Positions 56,474 to 64,000 of a stretch of DNA of 64,000 nucleotides are shown here, piece by piece. Below the pieces are notes generated by a model. That model saw nothing but the letters and a program-made list of their open reading frames with translations. It was not told the DNA's origin and made no database searches. Source of the DNA: CAZAGD01 sp964484485 (GTDB lineage Bacteria > Desulfobacterota > SM23-61); the NCBI GenBank assembly GCA_964484485.1, contig CAZAGD010000033.1, positions 1 to 64,000 of the forward strand. Direction: 5' to 3'. Position numbers and translations under genes: made by a program. Numbering within the stretch: the first letter of the stretch is position 1; every line of letters begins with the position of its first letter.

Positions 56474-57853
56474 TTATTCCTCTTCTAATTTTTTCCGCAA
56501 GGTGTTCCGCGATATGCCCAAGAGTTTCGCTGCTTGAACTTGATTTCCTTCGGTAGCCTCAAGGGCCTTTCTGATCATCTTCTTCTCGACCTTTTTCAGC
56601 ACTTCATCAAAAATATATGCGCCTTTACTTTGCAAAGCCAATTGCGCGAGTTCTTCTGTGATTTTGTCAAAATCATGATTATGACGCTTTTGCTCAGAAA
56701 AACTATTAAGGAGCTCAACGGAAAGATAATCACCCTTGGAAAAAACCACTGCTCTTTGGATTGTATTTTCTAATTCTCTTACATTCCCAGGCCAGGAATA
56801 TGATTTAAATTTTGCAAGTGTTTCCGAAGTCATGCCTTTTATCGTCTTACCAAATTTTTGATTATACTTATGAATAAAATAATTAATAAGTTCAGGAATA
56901 TCCTCTTTTCTTTCCCGCAAAGGTGGCACATTTATATTGACTACATTTATCCGATAATAAAGGTCTTCTCGGAAACAGCCCTTTTCTACTAACTCCTCAA
57001 GTTTCTTGTTTGTGGCAGTAATAATCCGTACATCTGTTTTGATTGACTCTGGGCTGCCCAGCCTTTGGATCTCACCATCTTGGAGCACGCGTAATAGCTT
57101 TGCCTGTAAAGGAAGAGCCATATCTCCAATTTCATCAAGGAATAGAGTACCTTTATGGCACTGTTCAAATTTCCCAAGGCGTTTAAAATCCGCACCGGTA
57201 AATGCCCCCCGCTCATAACCAAAAAGTTCCGCTTCCAGGAGCTGCTCTGGTATGGCCGAGCAATTAATCGCCATAAAAGGCTTTTCTGCTCGGCTACTGT
57301 AATGGTAAATGGCCCGGGCTATTAATTCTTTGCCTGTTCCGCTTTCTCCCTTTATAAGAATTGGCGCATCAGTTGGAGCTATCTGACCTATCTGTTTATA
57401 AATTTCAAGCATCTGCGGGCTCTTGCCTATAATTTTTTCCCCTCCTCCAAAATCTTGAAATTCGTTAAAGGTGACGACCTCTTGCATCATTTTTTTTACA
57501 TTAAGGGCATTCTTAACCCGCATAAGTAATTCATCATTATTAAACGGCTTAGGAATATAATCATACGCTCCTAATTTCATGGCCCATATCGCTTTTTCCG
57601 TTGTGCTAAAGGCCGTCATCATAATTACTTGAATTTTAGCATCTACGGCTTTTATTCTTCGTAATACCTCAAGGCCATCCATTTCAGGCATTCTGACATC
57701 CATGATTACCAAGTCTGGTTTCATATCATTTAACAACATTAAGGCATCTGTTCCGCTGGCCGCGGTATAAACAATATACCCTTCAGATTGCAGGAATCTT
57801 TTAAGCGAATAACAGATTGCTCTTTGATCATCAACCACGAGTATTTTATTCAT
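56474..57853 (-). CDS. Sigma-54-dependent response regulator (NtrC type)
   Basis: Of 459 residues, the receiver (1-120) has phospho-acceptor Asp52 (VIMDVRMPEMDG) and acidic ILVVDDQ. The AAA+ domain has Walker A GESGTGKE, ERGAFTGADFKRLGKFEQ (sigma-54 contact loop) and LRERKEDIPEL. The C-terminal Fis-type HTH is NQVQAAKLLGISRNTLRKKL. It overlaps the kinase gene by ATGA and lies 120 bases upstream of the enzyme operon it very probably activates. Confidence 0.95.
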   Translation of the reverse strand: MNKILVVDDQRAICYSLKRFLQSEGYIVYTAASGTDALMLLNDMKPDLVIMDVRMPEMDGLEVLRRIKAVDAKIQVIMMTAFSTTEKAIWAMKLGAYDYIPKPFNNDELLMRVKNALNVKKMMQEVVTFNEFQDFGGGEKIIGKSPQMLEIYKQIGQIAPTDAPILIKGESGTGKELIARAIYHYSSRAEKPFMAINCSAIPEQLLEAELFGYERGAFTGADFKRLGKFEQCHKGTLFLDEIGDMALPLQAKLLRVLQDGEIQRLGSPESIKTDVRIITATNKKLEELVEKGCFREDLYYRINVVNINVPPLRERKEDIPELINYFIHKYNQKFGKTIKGMTSETLAKFKSYSWPGNVRELENTIQRAVVFSKGDYLSVELLNSFSEQKRHNHDFDKITEELAQLALQSKGAYIFDEVLKKVEKKMIRKALEATEGNQVQAAKLLGISRNTLRKKLEEE

Positions 57854-59235
57854 ATAATTAAAGGTATTCGTACCGTAAAGGTCGTCCCCGGCCCATTATT
57901 TTCGAAACTAATATCCCCATTATGGAAGTTAACAATATTATGGTAAGCTATCCAAAGACCGAGTCCTGTGCCTTCAACCTTGGTGGTGAAAAATGGGTCA
58001 AATATTTTATTTTTTATCTCTTCGCTAATACCACCCCCGGAATCTGAAATGGAGATAAAGACGTGGCCGTCATCCGGTCTGCTTGTTACTCTAAGTCTAC
58101 CTCCATTTGGCATAGCCTCAATAGCATTAAGAACAATATTAAGCAAAGCCTGCTCAAGCAATGTTTTATCACCTTTTATGGGGGGAAGTTTGGATAGTTT
58201 TAACTCCGTCTCAATTTTTCGGTCTTTTATCTGAAATCGCATTAGCTTTAAGACTTGTTTTATTAGGGAATTAAGATATACATCAGAGACGTTAAATTCA
58301 TCACTTCGGGCAAACTTGAGAAATCTATTCAAAAGGTTCTCCATATGTTCGACTTCCACAAGGATTACTTCTATATCTTCTTGCGTTAGCTGGGGATTAT
58401 TCTTAAACGCCTGAAATAAAACTTTAATAGAGGTAAGGGGGTTTCTTATTTCATGAGCAAAGCCCGCAGAGAGTCTTCCGAGAGCTGTTAGTTTCTCCGT
58501 CCTGAGCATATTTTTATAAGAATCTTCCATTCGCTCCTTATATAACTTGAGTTCTTGAGATAGATTATTAAAGGCATTTGCTAATTCCCCAATTTCATCC
58601 TTAGAATTTATCTCGACCATCCTCCCAAAATGCCCTTTAGACAGGCTGTGGGAAAAATCTACGAGTCTGTAGAGGGGCTTAGTAATAACTTTGCCCAAAC
58701 TGCTTGATAAAGCCAAACTGATTATTAAGCCAAATATCGTTAGCGTTAGAACAATATTACGGACTCTGGTTAAAGAATGAGTAATTCGCTCTTGCTTCAT
58801 GCCTATATGCAGCTCTGCCTCCAAACCGTCGAACATCTTTATGCCAAAGTCTCTTATAAAACCGATCTCCGTCTCTAATAACTTTGCGGAAATATTTTTT
58901 GGAGTTGTAGGATTCCATTGCAATAGATCTGCGGGATAGCCATCTTTAAAAGTGTGCACAAGAATATATCCTTCTGGGTCTGTAACATATATGTATTCAA
59001 TATCTCTTTCATTTTTAAGAATATCCTCAAGCGCTTCCTCTATTTTAAAACGATCATGGAGCAACACATAATCGGCTATTATATTCGACAAATTCCTAAC
59101 CAAGGATTCACCCTCTTTCAATAATTCTACCTCCATGGTTTTAGCAACCAAATTTCTGACCGCCATTCCTATGAGCAGTCCCAAAGCTACGACAATAACC
59201 GAATTTAATATGACTATCTTGACCCAGAGTTTCAT
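57850..59235 (-). CDS. Sensor histidine kinase paired with the sigma-54 regulator
   Basis: 461 residues from ATG 59235, chosen because it overlaps the upstream stop as ATGA. Helix 1 is at 8-28 and helix 2 at about 160-180; the roughly 130-residue periplasmic loop between them looks PAS/Cache-like (YIYVTDPEGYILVHTFKDGY). A HAMP region and HisKA with GFAHEIRNPLTSIKV follow. The ATPase has LNIVLNAIEAMPNGG, ISDSGGGI and GTGLGLWIAY. It probably receives its signal from the PhnD-like protein encoded just before it. Confidence 0.93.
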   Translation of the reverse strand: MKLWVKIVILNSVIVVALGLLIGMAVRNLVAKTMEVELLKEGESLVRNLSNIIADYVLLHDRFKIEEALEDILKNERDIEYIYVTDPEGYILVHTFKDGYPADLLQWNPTTPKNISAKLLETEIGFIRDFGIKMFDGLEAELHIGMKQERITHSLTRVRNIVLTLTIFGLIISLALSSSLGKVITKPLYRLVDFSHSLSKGHFGRMVEINSKDEIGELANAFNNLSQELKLYKERMEDSYKNMLRTEKLTALGRLSAGFAHEIRNPLTSIKVLFQAFKNNPQLTQEDIEVILVEVEHMENLLNRFLKFARSDEFNVSDVYLNSLIKQVLKLMRFQIKDRKIETELKLSKLPPIKGDKTLLEQALLNIVLNAIEAMPNGGRLRVTSRPDDGHVFISISDSGGGISEEIKNKIFDPFFTTKVEGTGLGLWIAYHNIVNFHNGDISFENNGPGTTFTVRIPLII

Positions 59236-60167
59236 TTTACGGAGAGGTATTTGTGCACGAGTTCTTTTACCTCGGCTAAGCAACCATCTTTGTACAAAGT
59301 AAACCCATTGGGCATCTCTGTCTTATCCCAATCTATAACCATTCCGGAATGCTTGTTTTTGGGGTCGAAGGCCATTAAAGCTTCTTTCACTGCCCTTAAA
59401 ATGATGGGGTCAACATTTTTATTGGCACAAATAAGGCTGCTCGGATAGGGTTTTGAGATAGCGATAATCTTGAGCTTTCCTTGAGTTGCTAATCTTTGAG
59501 CAAGTGTATCTTGCATCCCGCCTGCTTCGTATTCACCATTCAAGATGGCTCTGGCAGTATTGGCGTGAGAGCCTGTAAAAATATAACTTTTTAAATCCGC
59601 CAATCTCACCCCCGCATCTTCAAGCATCTTTCGGGGGATAATATGGCCTTGGGTGGAGAATCTGTCGCCGAAGGCGAATGATCGCCCTTTCAGGTCCTTG
59701 ATCGATTTAAAAGGGCTATCTATTTGAGTTACAATAGCAGCATGATATTCTGCCTTCCCTTCGGCATTAAGTCCCATTACTAGACATTTGGTCTCATGTT
59801 TCTCCTTGGCCAGAACACAATTAACAGGCCCAAGAGCAGCAAAATTAGTAACTCCCCGTCCTAAATTTTCCACGGTATCTTCGTATTTTTCGGTAAATCT
59901 TAGAGAAAATTTGTATCCCGAATAATTCTCCAAATAACGAAGAAAAGGCAAATATATTCGGACTTCCTCTCTGGGACTGAGTCTAAGATCAAAACCAAAT
60001 TTCAAAATATCCTCGGCAGGTTGCCGGAAAGAATTTTTAGAAATTATAGGAGTGCGTTGATAAAGGCTTACTTTTTTAGCAACTTCTTCGTCTCCGCAAT
60101 TTATAATCAGAAGGGGGAAAAGCAAGTAGGCTAATTTCTTAATAGCCTTAAAATTGTTAACCTTCAT
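59232..60167 (-). CDS. PhnD-like periplasmic binding protein, likely sensor component
   Basis: The 311-residue protein has an N-terminal export signal ending in LLIINC (a weak lipobox). The mature part is of the phosphonate/phosphite-binding PhnD type: FRLSPREEVRIYLPFLRYLE-like opening (DLRLSPREEVRIYLPFLRYL), NFAALGPVNCVLAKE, GRSFAFGDRFSTQGHIIPRK and FTGSHANTARAILNGEYEAG. There is no ABC permease next to it; instead a kinase and sigma-54 regulator follow with ATGA coupling. That matches AioX- and TtrS-like oxyanion sensing, in which such a protein signals to the kinase. Confidence 0.85.
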   Translation of the reverse strand: MKVNNFKAIKKLAYLLFPLLIINCGDEEVAKKVSLYQRTPIISKNSFRQPAEDILKFGFDLRLSPREEVRIYLPFLRYLENYSGYKFSLRFTEKYEDTVENLGRGVTNFAALGPVNCVLAKEKHETKCLVMGLNAEGKAEYHAAIVTQIDSPFKSIKDLKGRSFAFGDRFSTQGHIIPRKMLEDAGVRLADLKSYIFTGSHANTARAILNGEYEAGGMQDTLAQRLATQGKLKIIAISKPYPSSLICANKNVDPIILRAVKEALMAFDPKNKHSGMVIDWDKTEMPNGFTLYKDGCLAEVKELVHKYLSVK

Positions 60168-61001
60168 TTCTTCTCCCCTTGCTTTCCGCCTATATTATTT
60201 TCTTTACTATACTCACAAATTTGGCACCTTAGCCGGAGACCCGAGAATACAGAAGTGCCTTTCATCATCTTTTTTAATCACCCATAAGGGTAATTTTATC
60301 TAATTAAATTAGGAATGTGAAGCATTTTATAAACCCTTTCTGAAGGGCCAGGAAAACTGCTCAAATAATAAATGGGAAATAAGTGTGGTCATTCTTGCTC
60401 CGAAAAAACCTGGTAAATTCAAAATGTTTTTTGGGCTGCTCCTTGCGCAAGAATTAATTAAGGGCAACGGCTTTTGTAGATTCGCTCATCTCTGTGTGCT
60501 CGGGGGGCCTTCGGCGGCTAAGATTAAAATGCTATCTTCTGCGTCCTCGGCGCTCTTGGCGGTGAAACCCTTCAGCATTTATGGCTTGCCGCATACGGCC
60601 AGGGATGAGCCCTGGGCCTACGCCATACTCCGATGCCTAATGCCTCATATATTAATCGGAGCAATTAAATATTTACAGCTATGACTCTTATCTTACTCCG
60701 GGGTCTGGCTTTATCGAGTTTCCCCAATGAAAATTTCTCGTAATTACCCATAAGAAATAAAACCAAATGCGGCAAGGGACAAGCCCTTGCGCTACATTAA
60801 AGATTTTATTAATTCCTCGTAGGGCCAGCCCTTGGGGCTTACCGAACCACCCATGAAGATGGCGCTTATTTTATGCTCCCATTAATAAAACCTTATATAA
60901 AAATGGCTACATGTCTCAGAAGTTATTATTTGCGAATTTGCATCTTAAAAGCTAAAGCTCCCGCCCTTCAGTGAGGTATGATTAGAGGTCTTCTTTTTTT
61001 C
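60168..61001. other. Gene-free stretch with dispersed repeats
   Basis: There is no convincing gene. It contains phrases of common intergenic repeats (GTCCTCGGCGCTCTTGGCGG near 60542; AAGGGACAAGCCCTTGCGCT near 60775) and the repeat copy at 60800-60848. A 99-codon frame at 60385 has composition unlike a protein. Confidence 0.6.
60800..60848. repeat. Dispersed intergenic repeat, copy 2
   Basis: AGATTTTATTAATTCCTCGT followed by AGGGCCAGCCCTTGGGGCTT and ACCGAACC matches 16068-16115 with few differences. Confidence 0.7.
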
Positions 61002-61042
61002 TTGACAAGATAAGCCGCTTATATTATTTTGTATACTAATTA
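61002..61042 (+). promoter_or_regulatory. marR promoter with overlapping operator
   Basis: TTGACA (61002-61007), a 17-base spacer and TATTTT (61025-61030). The -10 overlaps TTTTGTATACTAATTA (61027-61042), which shares TTGTATAC.AATTA with the perfect palindrome at 61481-61494. Confidence 0.6.
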
Positions 61043-61064
61043 TTTTAAAGCCGGAAAAATACGC

Positions 61065-61478
61065 ATGCCTTCCTATGAGGAGTGTTTAGTTTTTCTTTTA
61101 GCCAAGGCTTATCAAAAAGCCCATGCAGCTTTTAAGCAAAAACTCGCTCCCTACGGAATTACTCCCGTCCAACATCTCATTTTAGCCGTCCTGGCCGAAG
61201 AAGATTCTCTTGCGCCCGCAGAAATTTCGGACAGGATTCTCATGGATGGGGCAACTCTCTCGGGAGTCCTGGACCGAATGGCCGAAGCTGGTCTTATTAG
61301 AAAAGAAGAAAATCCGCAGGATCGGCGGTCGTTAAAAATATCTTTGACAGCCAAAGCCAAAAAAATGTGTGCTGACCTGGCCACCCAAAGAAAAGCCATA
61401 AATGAGGAATTGACGGCTAAATTTACTCTGGAAGAGAAAATTTTACTCAAAAGATTGCTCAAAGATTTAAAAGAGTAA
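61065..61478 (+). CDS. MarR-family transcriptional regulator
   Basis: About 137 residues from ATG 61065; the frame opens at a TTG 12 codons earlier, inside the predicted operator. The winged HTH is in LAPAEISDRILMDGATLSGV then LDRMAEAGLIRKEENPQDRR, with the characteristic DRR wing. The termini form the dimer helices. Operator-like sites lie on both sides of the gene, suggesting control of itself and of the ferredoxin-nitroreductase operon downstream, probably in response to a small aromatic or redox-active compound. Confidence 0.9.
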   Translation: MPSYEECLVFLLAKAYQKAHAAFKQKLAPYGITPVQHLILAVLAEEDSLAPAEISDRILMDGATLSGVLDRMAEAGLIRKEENPQDRRSLKISLTAKAKKMCADLATQRKAINEELTAKFTLEEKILLKRLLKDLKE

Positions 61479-61480
61479 TT

Positions 61481-61494
61481 ATTTGTATACAAAT
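61481..61494. promoter_or_regulatory. Palindromic operator after marR
   Basis: ATTTGTATACAAAT is a perfect 14-base palindrome directly after the marR stop and before the next gene. It resembles the site overlapping the marR promoter. Confidence 0.6.
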
Positions 61495-61542
61495 TAATAA
61501 ACGGGGAATATAAAAAGGCAGGAGCTGGAGAGAAAGGGGTCC

Positions 61543-62424
61543 ATGATTTACATAAAGGAGGAAAAATGCACTAACTGTGGCTTATGTGTTTCCGTATGCG
61601 TGCGCCGAATTCTCCGCCTGGGCGATAAAGGAGCAGAAATAACTGATTCCAATATGTGTTTTTATTGTGGTCATTGCAAAGCGGTCTGCCCGGCAGATGC
61701 TTTTTATTTTAGCGAAGGTAATGACCAATTCTTACCGGTTATTTCCAAAAGGGAGATTCCTCAGCCGGCTATTTTTTTCCGTTTCTTAAGGCGACGCCGC
61801 AGTCTACGGGTTTACGAAGATCGTTTAGTAGAAAAGACTAAATTAAAAATGTTAATCGAGGCCGGCCGCTATGCACCTACAGGGTCAAACCGGCAAGCCT
61901 GTGAATTTGTGGTAGTTAGTGGGCGGCCAATGGTAGACCAGATTTGCGAGTTAGCCATTGCTAACCTCTATGAACAAGGGCAGGAAATTAGAAAGGCAAT
62001 TAGGGAGTATCAAAATTTACAGCAACCTCTACCTGCGGAATTCTCAGTAAAACAAAATTTCCCCCCCATTTGGGAACGGATCGCGAAAAAGTGGCAAGAA
62101 GGGGAAGACCAGCTCCTCCATCATGCTCCTGCTTTGATCATTATCCATATGGATAAAAAGGCTGCTACTACTCCGGAGATAGACGCGGCTATTGCGGCTA
62201 CTCATATGATCCTCTTGGCCGAAACCTTAGGTTTGGGAACATGCTTTATTGCCTTTCTCATCTGGGCCATAGAAAACTCTGCAGATTTAAAAAGGCTGCT
62301 CCAGATCCCTGATTACCACCAAGCGCTGATTGCTTTTACCGTAGGCTATCCTGCTGTTCAATATCTAAGAGTAGTAGCCCGAAACCAGGCGCGCGTTAAA
62401 TGGCTGGGGGAATACATTGACTAA
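61543..62424 (+). CDS. Ferredoxin-nitroreductase fusion
   Basis: Of 293 residues, 1-65 hold two [4Fe-4S] motifs (CTNCGLCVSVCVRR and CFYCGHCKAVCP). From about 80 on it is a nitroreductase/FMN domain: RRRRSLRVYEDRLVEKTKLK, GRYAPTGSNRQACEFVVV, AATHMILLAETLGLGTCFIA and LIAFTVGYPAVQY. GAAAGGGGTCC precedes the ATG. It likely moves electrons from ferredoxin to FMN and on to an unknown acceptor. It is first in the redox operon behind the MarR operator. Confidence 0.9.
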   Translation: MIYIKEEKCTNCGLCVSVCVRRILRLGDKGAEITDSNMCFYCGHCKAVCPADAFYFSEGNDQFLPVISKREIPQPAIFFRFLRRRRSLRVYEDRLVEKTKLKMLIEAGRYAPTGSNRQACEFVVVSGRPMVDQICELAIANLYEQGQEIRKAIREYQNLQQPLPAEFSVKQNFPPIWERIAKKWQEGEDQLLHHAPALIIIHMDKKAATTPEIDAAIAATHMILLAETLGLGTCFIAFLIWAIENSADLKRLLQIPDYHQALIAFTVGYPAVQYLRVVARNQARVKWLGEYID

Positions 62425-62444
62425 TACGGAAAGGAGGAAGCAAA

Positions 62445-63518
62445 ATGCCCCACGAGGTTTATAAAAGGTTGTGTCAGGCTATGGCGCAAAGGGGAGGGCC
62501 TTACCCAGGACTTGACATTCCTGAATTTTACGATTTAGCCCAAGAACTTTTCACTTTAGCCGAAGCCGAAGTATCGGCCGCGATGCCCCGTAAACCTGCT
62601 CCGGCCTCGATAATTGCCCAGCAGTTGGGCAAAAAGGAAGAGGAGGTACACCTTATTCTCGAGGCCATGGCGAATAAGGGTCTTTGCAGCACTTTTGTAG
62701 CCGACGAACGCCGCTATTATGTGCCCTCTCCCTTCGTACCCGGAATCTTTGAATTTCAATTTATGCGGGGCACTAAAACGGAGCGAGATAGAAAAATTGC
62801 TAAATTAATTCATGCCTATAAAAATGCTGTGGACCGCCTTTCCCCTGTTCAACCAATTTCCTTTCCTTTTAACCGAGTTATCCCTGTAGGAGTAACCCTG
62901 CGTCCCGATTCGCGCGTCCACACTTTTAATCAAGTTTACTCTTATATTGACCGTTACGATCCCATCGCGGTCTCTACTTGCTTTTGCCGCCACGAAGCAA
63001 AGCTTTTGGATGAGAAAGATGATTGTGGAAAGCCTGATGATGTATGCCTGCAATTTGGCTTGGGAGCAGCTTATGTGATTGAAAGAGGTTTGGGCAAGAA
63101 GGTGAGTAAAGAAGAAGCTAAGGAGGTTTTGCAAAAAGCTGAAAAAGCTGGCTTGGTCCATGCCAGCTTGAATACGCAAGAAATTGATTTTATCTGTAAT
63201 TGTTGTCCCTGTCATTGCCTCATTCTAAAGCGGGCTTTAAGCCAGCCCAAACCAGGAAAAGTGCTTTATTCTGGTTACCAGCCGGTTTATCAACCGGAGT
63301 TATGTACGGGTTGTGGCACTTGTGCGGAGAGGTGTCCGGCAAAAGCAGTAAACCTAAAAGATAATATTCCTCAACTCGATACTGACCGCTGTTTTGGCTG
63401 CGGAATATGCGCTTCCAGCTGCCCAATTGAGGCTATCACCATGGAAGTTAAACCAGAAACTCCCCCGCCGCCCTTGAATCGGAAAGAGTTACGACAGGCT
63501 TTAGAAATGAACCGTTAA
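62445..63518 (+). CDS. wHTH-plus-ferredoxin iron-sulfur protein
   Basis: Of 357 residues, about 30-100 look like a winged helix (PASIIAQQLGKKEEEVHLIL... GLCSTFVADERRYYV). A central Cys-rich part follows (VSTCFCRHEAKLL, DDCGKPDDVCLQFG, FICNCCPCHC), and then two [4Fe-4S] motifs (CTGCGTCAERCP and CFGCGICASSCP). Proteins with this plan are frequent in anaerobic delta-type bacteria with no fixed role. AAAGGAGG before the ATG; 20 bases after the fusion gene, so co-expressed. Confidence 0.8.
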   Translation: MPHEVYKRLCQAMAQRGGPYPGLDIPEFYDLAQELFTLAEAEVSAAMPRKPAPASIIAQQLGKKEEEVHLILEAMANKGLCSTFVADERRYYVPSPFVPGIFEFQFMRGTKTERDRKIAKLIHAYKNAVDRLSPVQPISFPFNRVIPVGVTLRPDSRVHTFNQVYSYIDRYDPIAVSTCFCRHEAKLLDEKDDCGKPDDVCLQFGLGAAYVIERGLGKKVSKEEAKEVLQKAEKAGLVHASLNTQEIDFICNCCPCHCLILKRALSQPKPGKVLYSGYQPVYQPELCTGCGTCAERCPAKAVNLKDNIPQLDTDRCFGCGICASSCPIEAITMEVKPETPPPPLNRKELRQALEMNR

Positions 63519-63544
63519 AATTGATCCTTTATAGGGAGGCCATA

Positions 63545-64000
63545 ATGAAAAATAGTGCAGATCTAAAAAATCTAAGCTCTTGGGTGGAATCTTTAATTAA
63601 AGATTTTATAAACCATTCTCCAGAAAATACATTAAAAAATAAAGCCAATGAAAAAGCTTGGGATGACCCCCTGGTGGGCTTTGCCCCGGGGAGTGATCAA
63701 TTATTTCAAGATTTCAAAACTTATGTGGGCGAATTTCATTGGACTCCTCTGGAAATATTTGTTAAGACTTTTCCCACATGGACAGGCCAGGTTGAAGACC
63801 TCACAGTAATTTCTTGGATTTTGCCGCAGACCGAGAGAACCAAAGCTGATAACCGGCAAGAAACAGCGTTCCCTTCCGAGAGATGGGCCCGCGCGCGGAT
63901 TTTTGGTGAAGAAGTGAACGTCAAACTTCGCCAACATGTGGTGGCTAAATTACAGGAAAGAGGTATCTTAGCCGTAGCCCCTATGCTCTCCCCTTTTTGG
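63545..64000 (+). CDS. Epoxyqueuosine-reductase-like Fe-S protein, truncated by the window end
   Basis: ATG 63545 follows GGGAGGCC. The frame is open to base 64000 (152 codons). Visible parts are WDDPLVGFAPGSDQLFQDFK, EFHWTPLEIF, DLTVISWILPQTERTKADNR, SERWARARIFGEEVNVKLRQ and LAVAPMLSPFW. These are typical of the N-terminal domain of QueG-like and related 4Fe-4S double-cluster proteins of anaerobes. The cluster domain would lie past the window. Third gene of the MarR-controlled redox operon. Confidence 0.75.
   Translation, partial: MKNSADLKNLSSWVESLIKDFINHSPENTLKNKANEKAWDDPLVGFAPGSDQLFQDFKTYVGEFHWTPLEIFVKTFPTWTGQVEDLTVISWILPQTERTKADNRQETAFPSERWARARIFGEEVNVKLRQHVVAKLQERGILAVAPMLSPFW

Noticed and set aside
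59232..60167. Phosphonate ABC transporter binding protein in a transport operon
   Set aside because: There is no permease or ATPase gene beside it, and it is translationally coupled to a histidine kinase.
60385..60684. 99-codon frame on + strand
   Set aside because: Its sequence is made of intergenic repeat phrases, it has no ribosome-binding site and its composition is unlike a protein.

Overview
The window reads as a piece of a low-to-medium GC chromosome from a strictly anaerobic bacterium. The gene set (2-oxoacid:ferredoxin oxidoreductases, a B12-type acyl-CoA mutase, malic enzyme, two-subunit class I fumarase, SdhCDAB, a candidate Re-type citrate synthase, NrdD/NrdG, a tungstate/molybdate-fed respiratory molybdoenzyme with a sigma-54 regulator) resembles propionate-oxidising, sulfate-reducing or syntrophic Desulfobacterota-type organisms. 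No ribosomal or other phylogenetic marker is present, so the lineage is an inference.

Layout. 1-8785: the right part of an AT-rich integrated element, all genes on +, ending at a tRNA-Arg(ACG) whose 3' end faces a tyrosine integrase. It carries excisionase-like HTH proteins, a DUF3987-like replication ATPase followed by iteron-like repeats, a type II restriction-modification pair flanked by a decayed and an intact copy of an AbrB-like gene, a small gene broken by two in-frame stops, a two-helix membrane protein, a 0.8-kb gene-free stretch packed with long hairpins, a ribbon-helix-helix protein, a 40-residue ORF and the integrase. 8990-11715: small housekeeping genes (FmdB-like zinc ribbon, YkgJ-like, DMT transporter, Nudix).

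11744-33787: a large central-carbon locus on the minus strand. It starts with a TetR regulator behind a consensus promoter with an overlapping operator, then a Cache-tailed DRE-TIM synthase, acyl-CoA mutase, malic enzyme, fumarase, SdhCDAB and sucC. sucD and a korDABC set follow only about 6.5 kb further on. Between sucC and sucD lie a TRAP transporter (minus), a second korDABC set (plus) and a MITE-like element with 36-bp inverted repeats, which looks like a later insertion that split sucCD. Together these genes can take propionyl-derived methylmalonyl-CoA through succinyl-CoA, succinate, fumarate, malate and pyruvate to acetyl-CoA, with ferredoxin and quinone as electron carriers.

34078-49144 (mostly +): two GAPDH paralogues flanking a 1431-residue dikinase-like protein that lacks the PEP-binding barrel; an NrdR-box-controlled nrdD / redoxin / nrdG group; gmhA with an unrecognised partner; a few single genes. 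49180-60167 (minus): a self-contained respiratory module, made up of a PhnD-like sensor, histidine kinase, sigma-54 response regulator, a clear -24/-12 promoter, an Fe-S subunit, a Tat-exported molybdopterin subunit, a TorD chaperone and a ModABC/WtpABC-like oxyanion transporter. 60168-64000: repeats, then a MarR gene flanked by twin operators and a ferredoxin-rich redox operon (ferredoxin-nitroreductase, wHTH-ferredoxin, start of an epoxyqueuosine-reductase-like protein).
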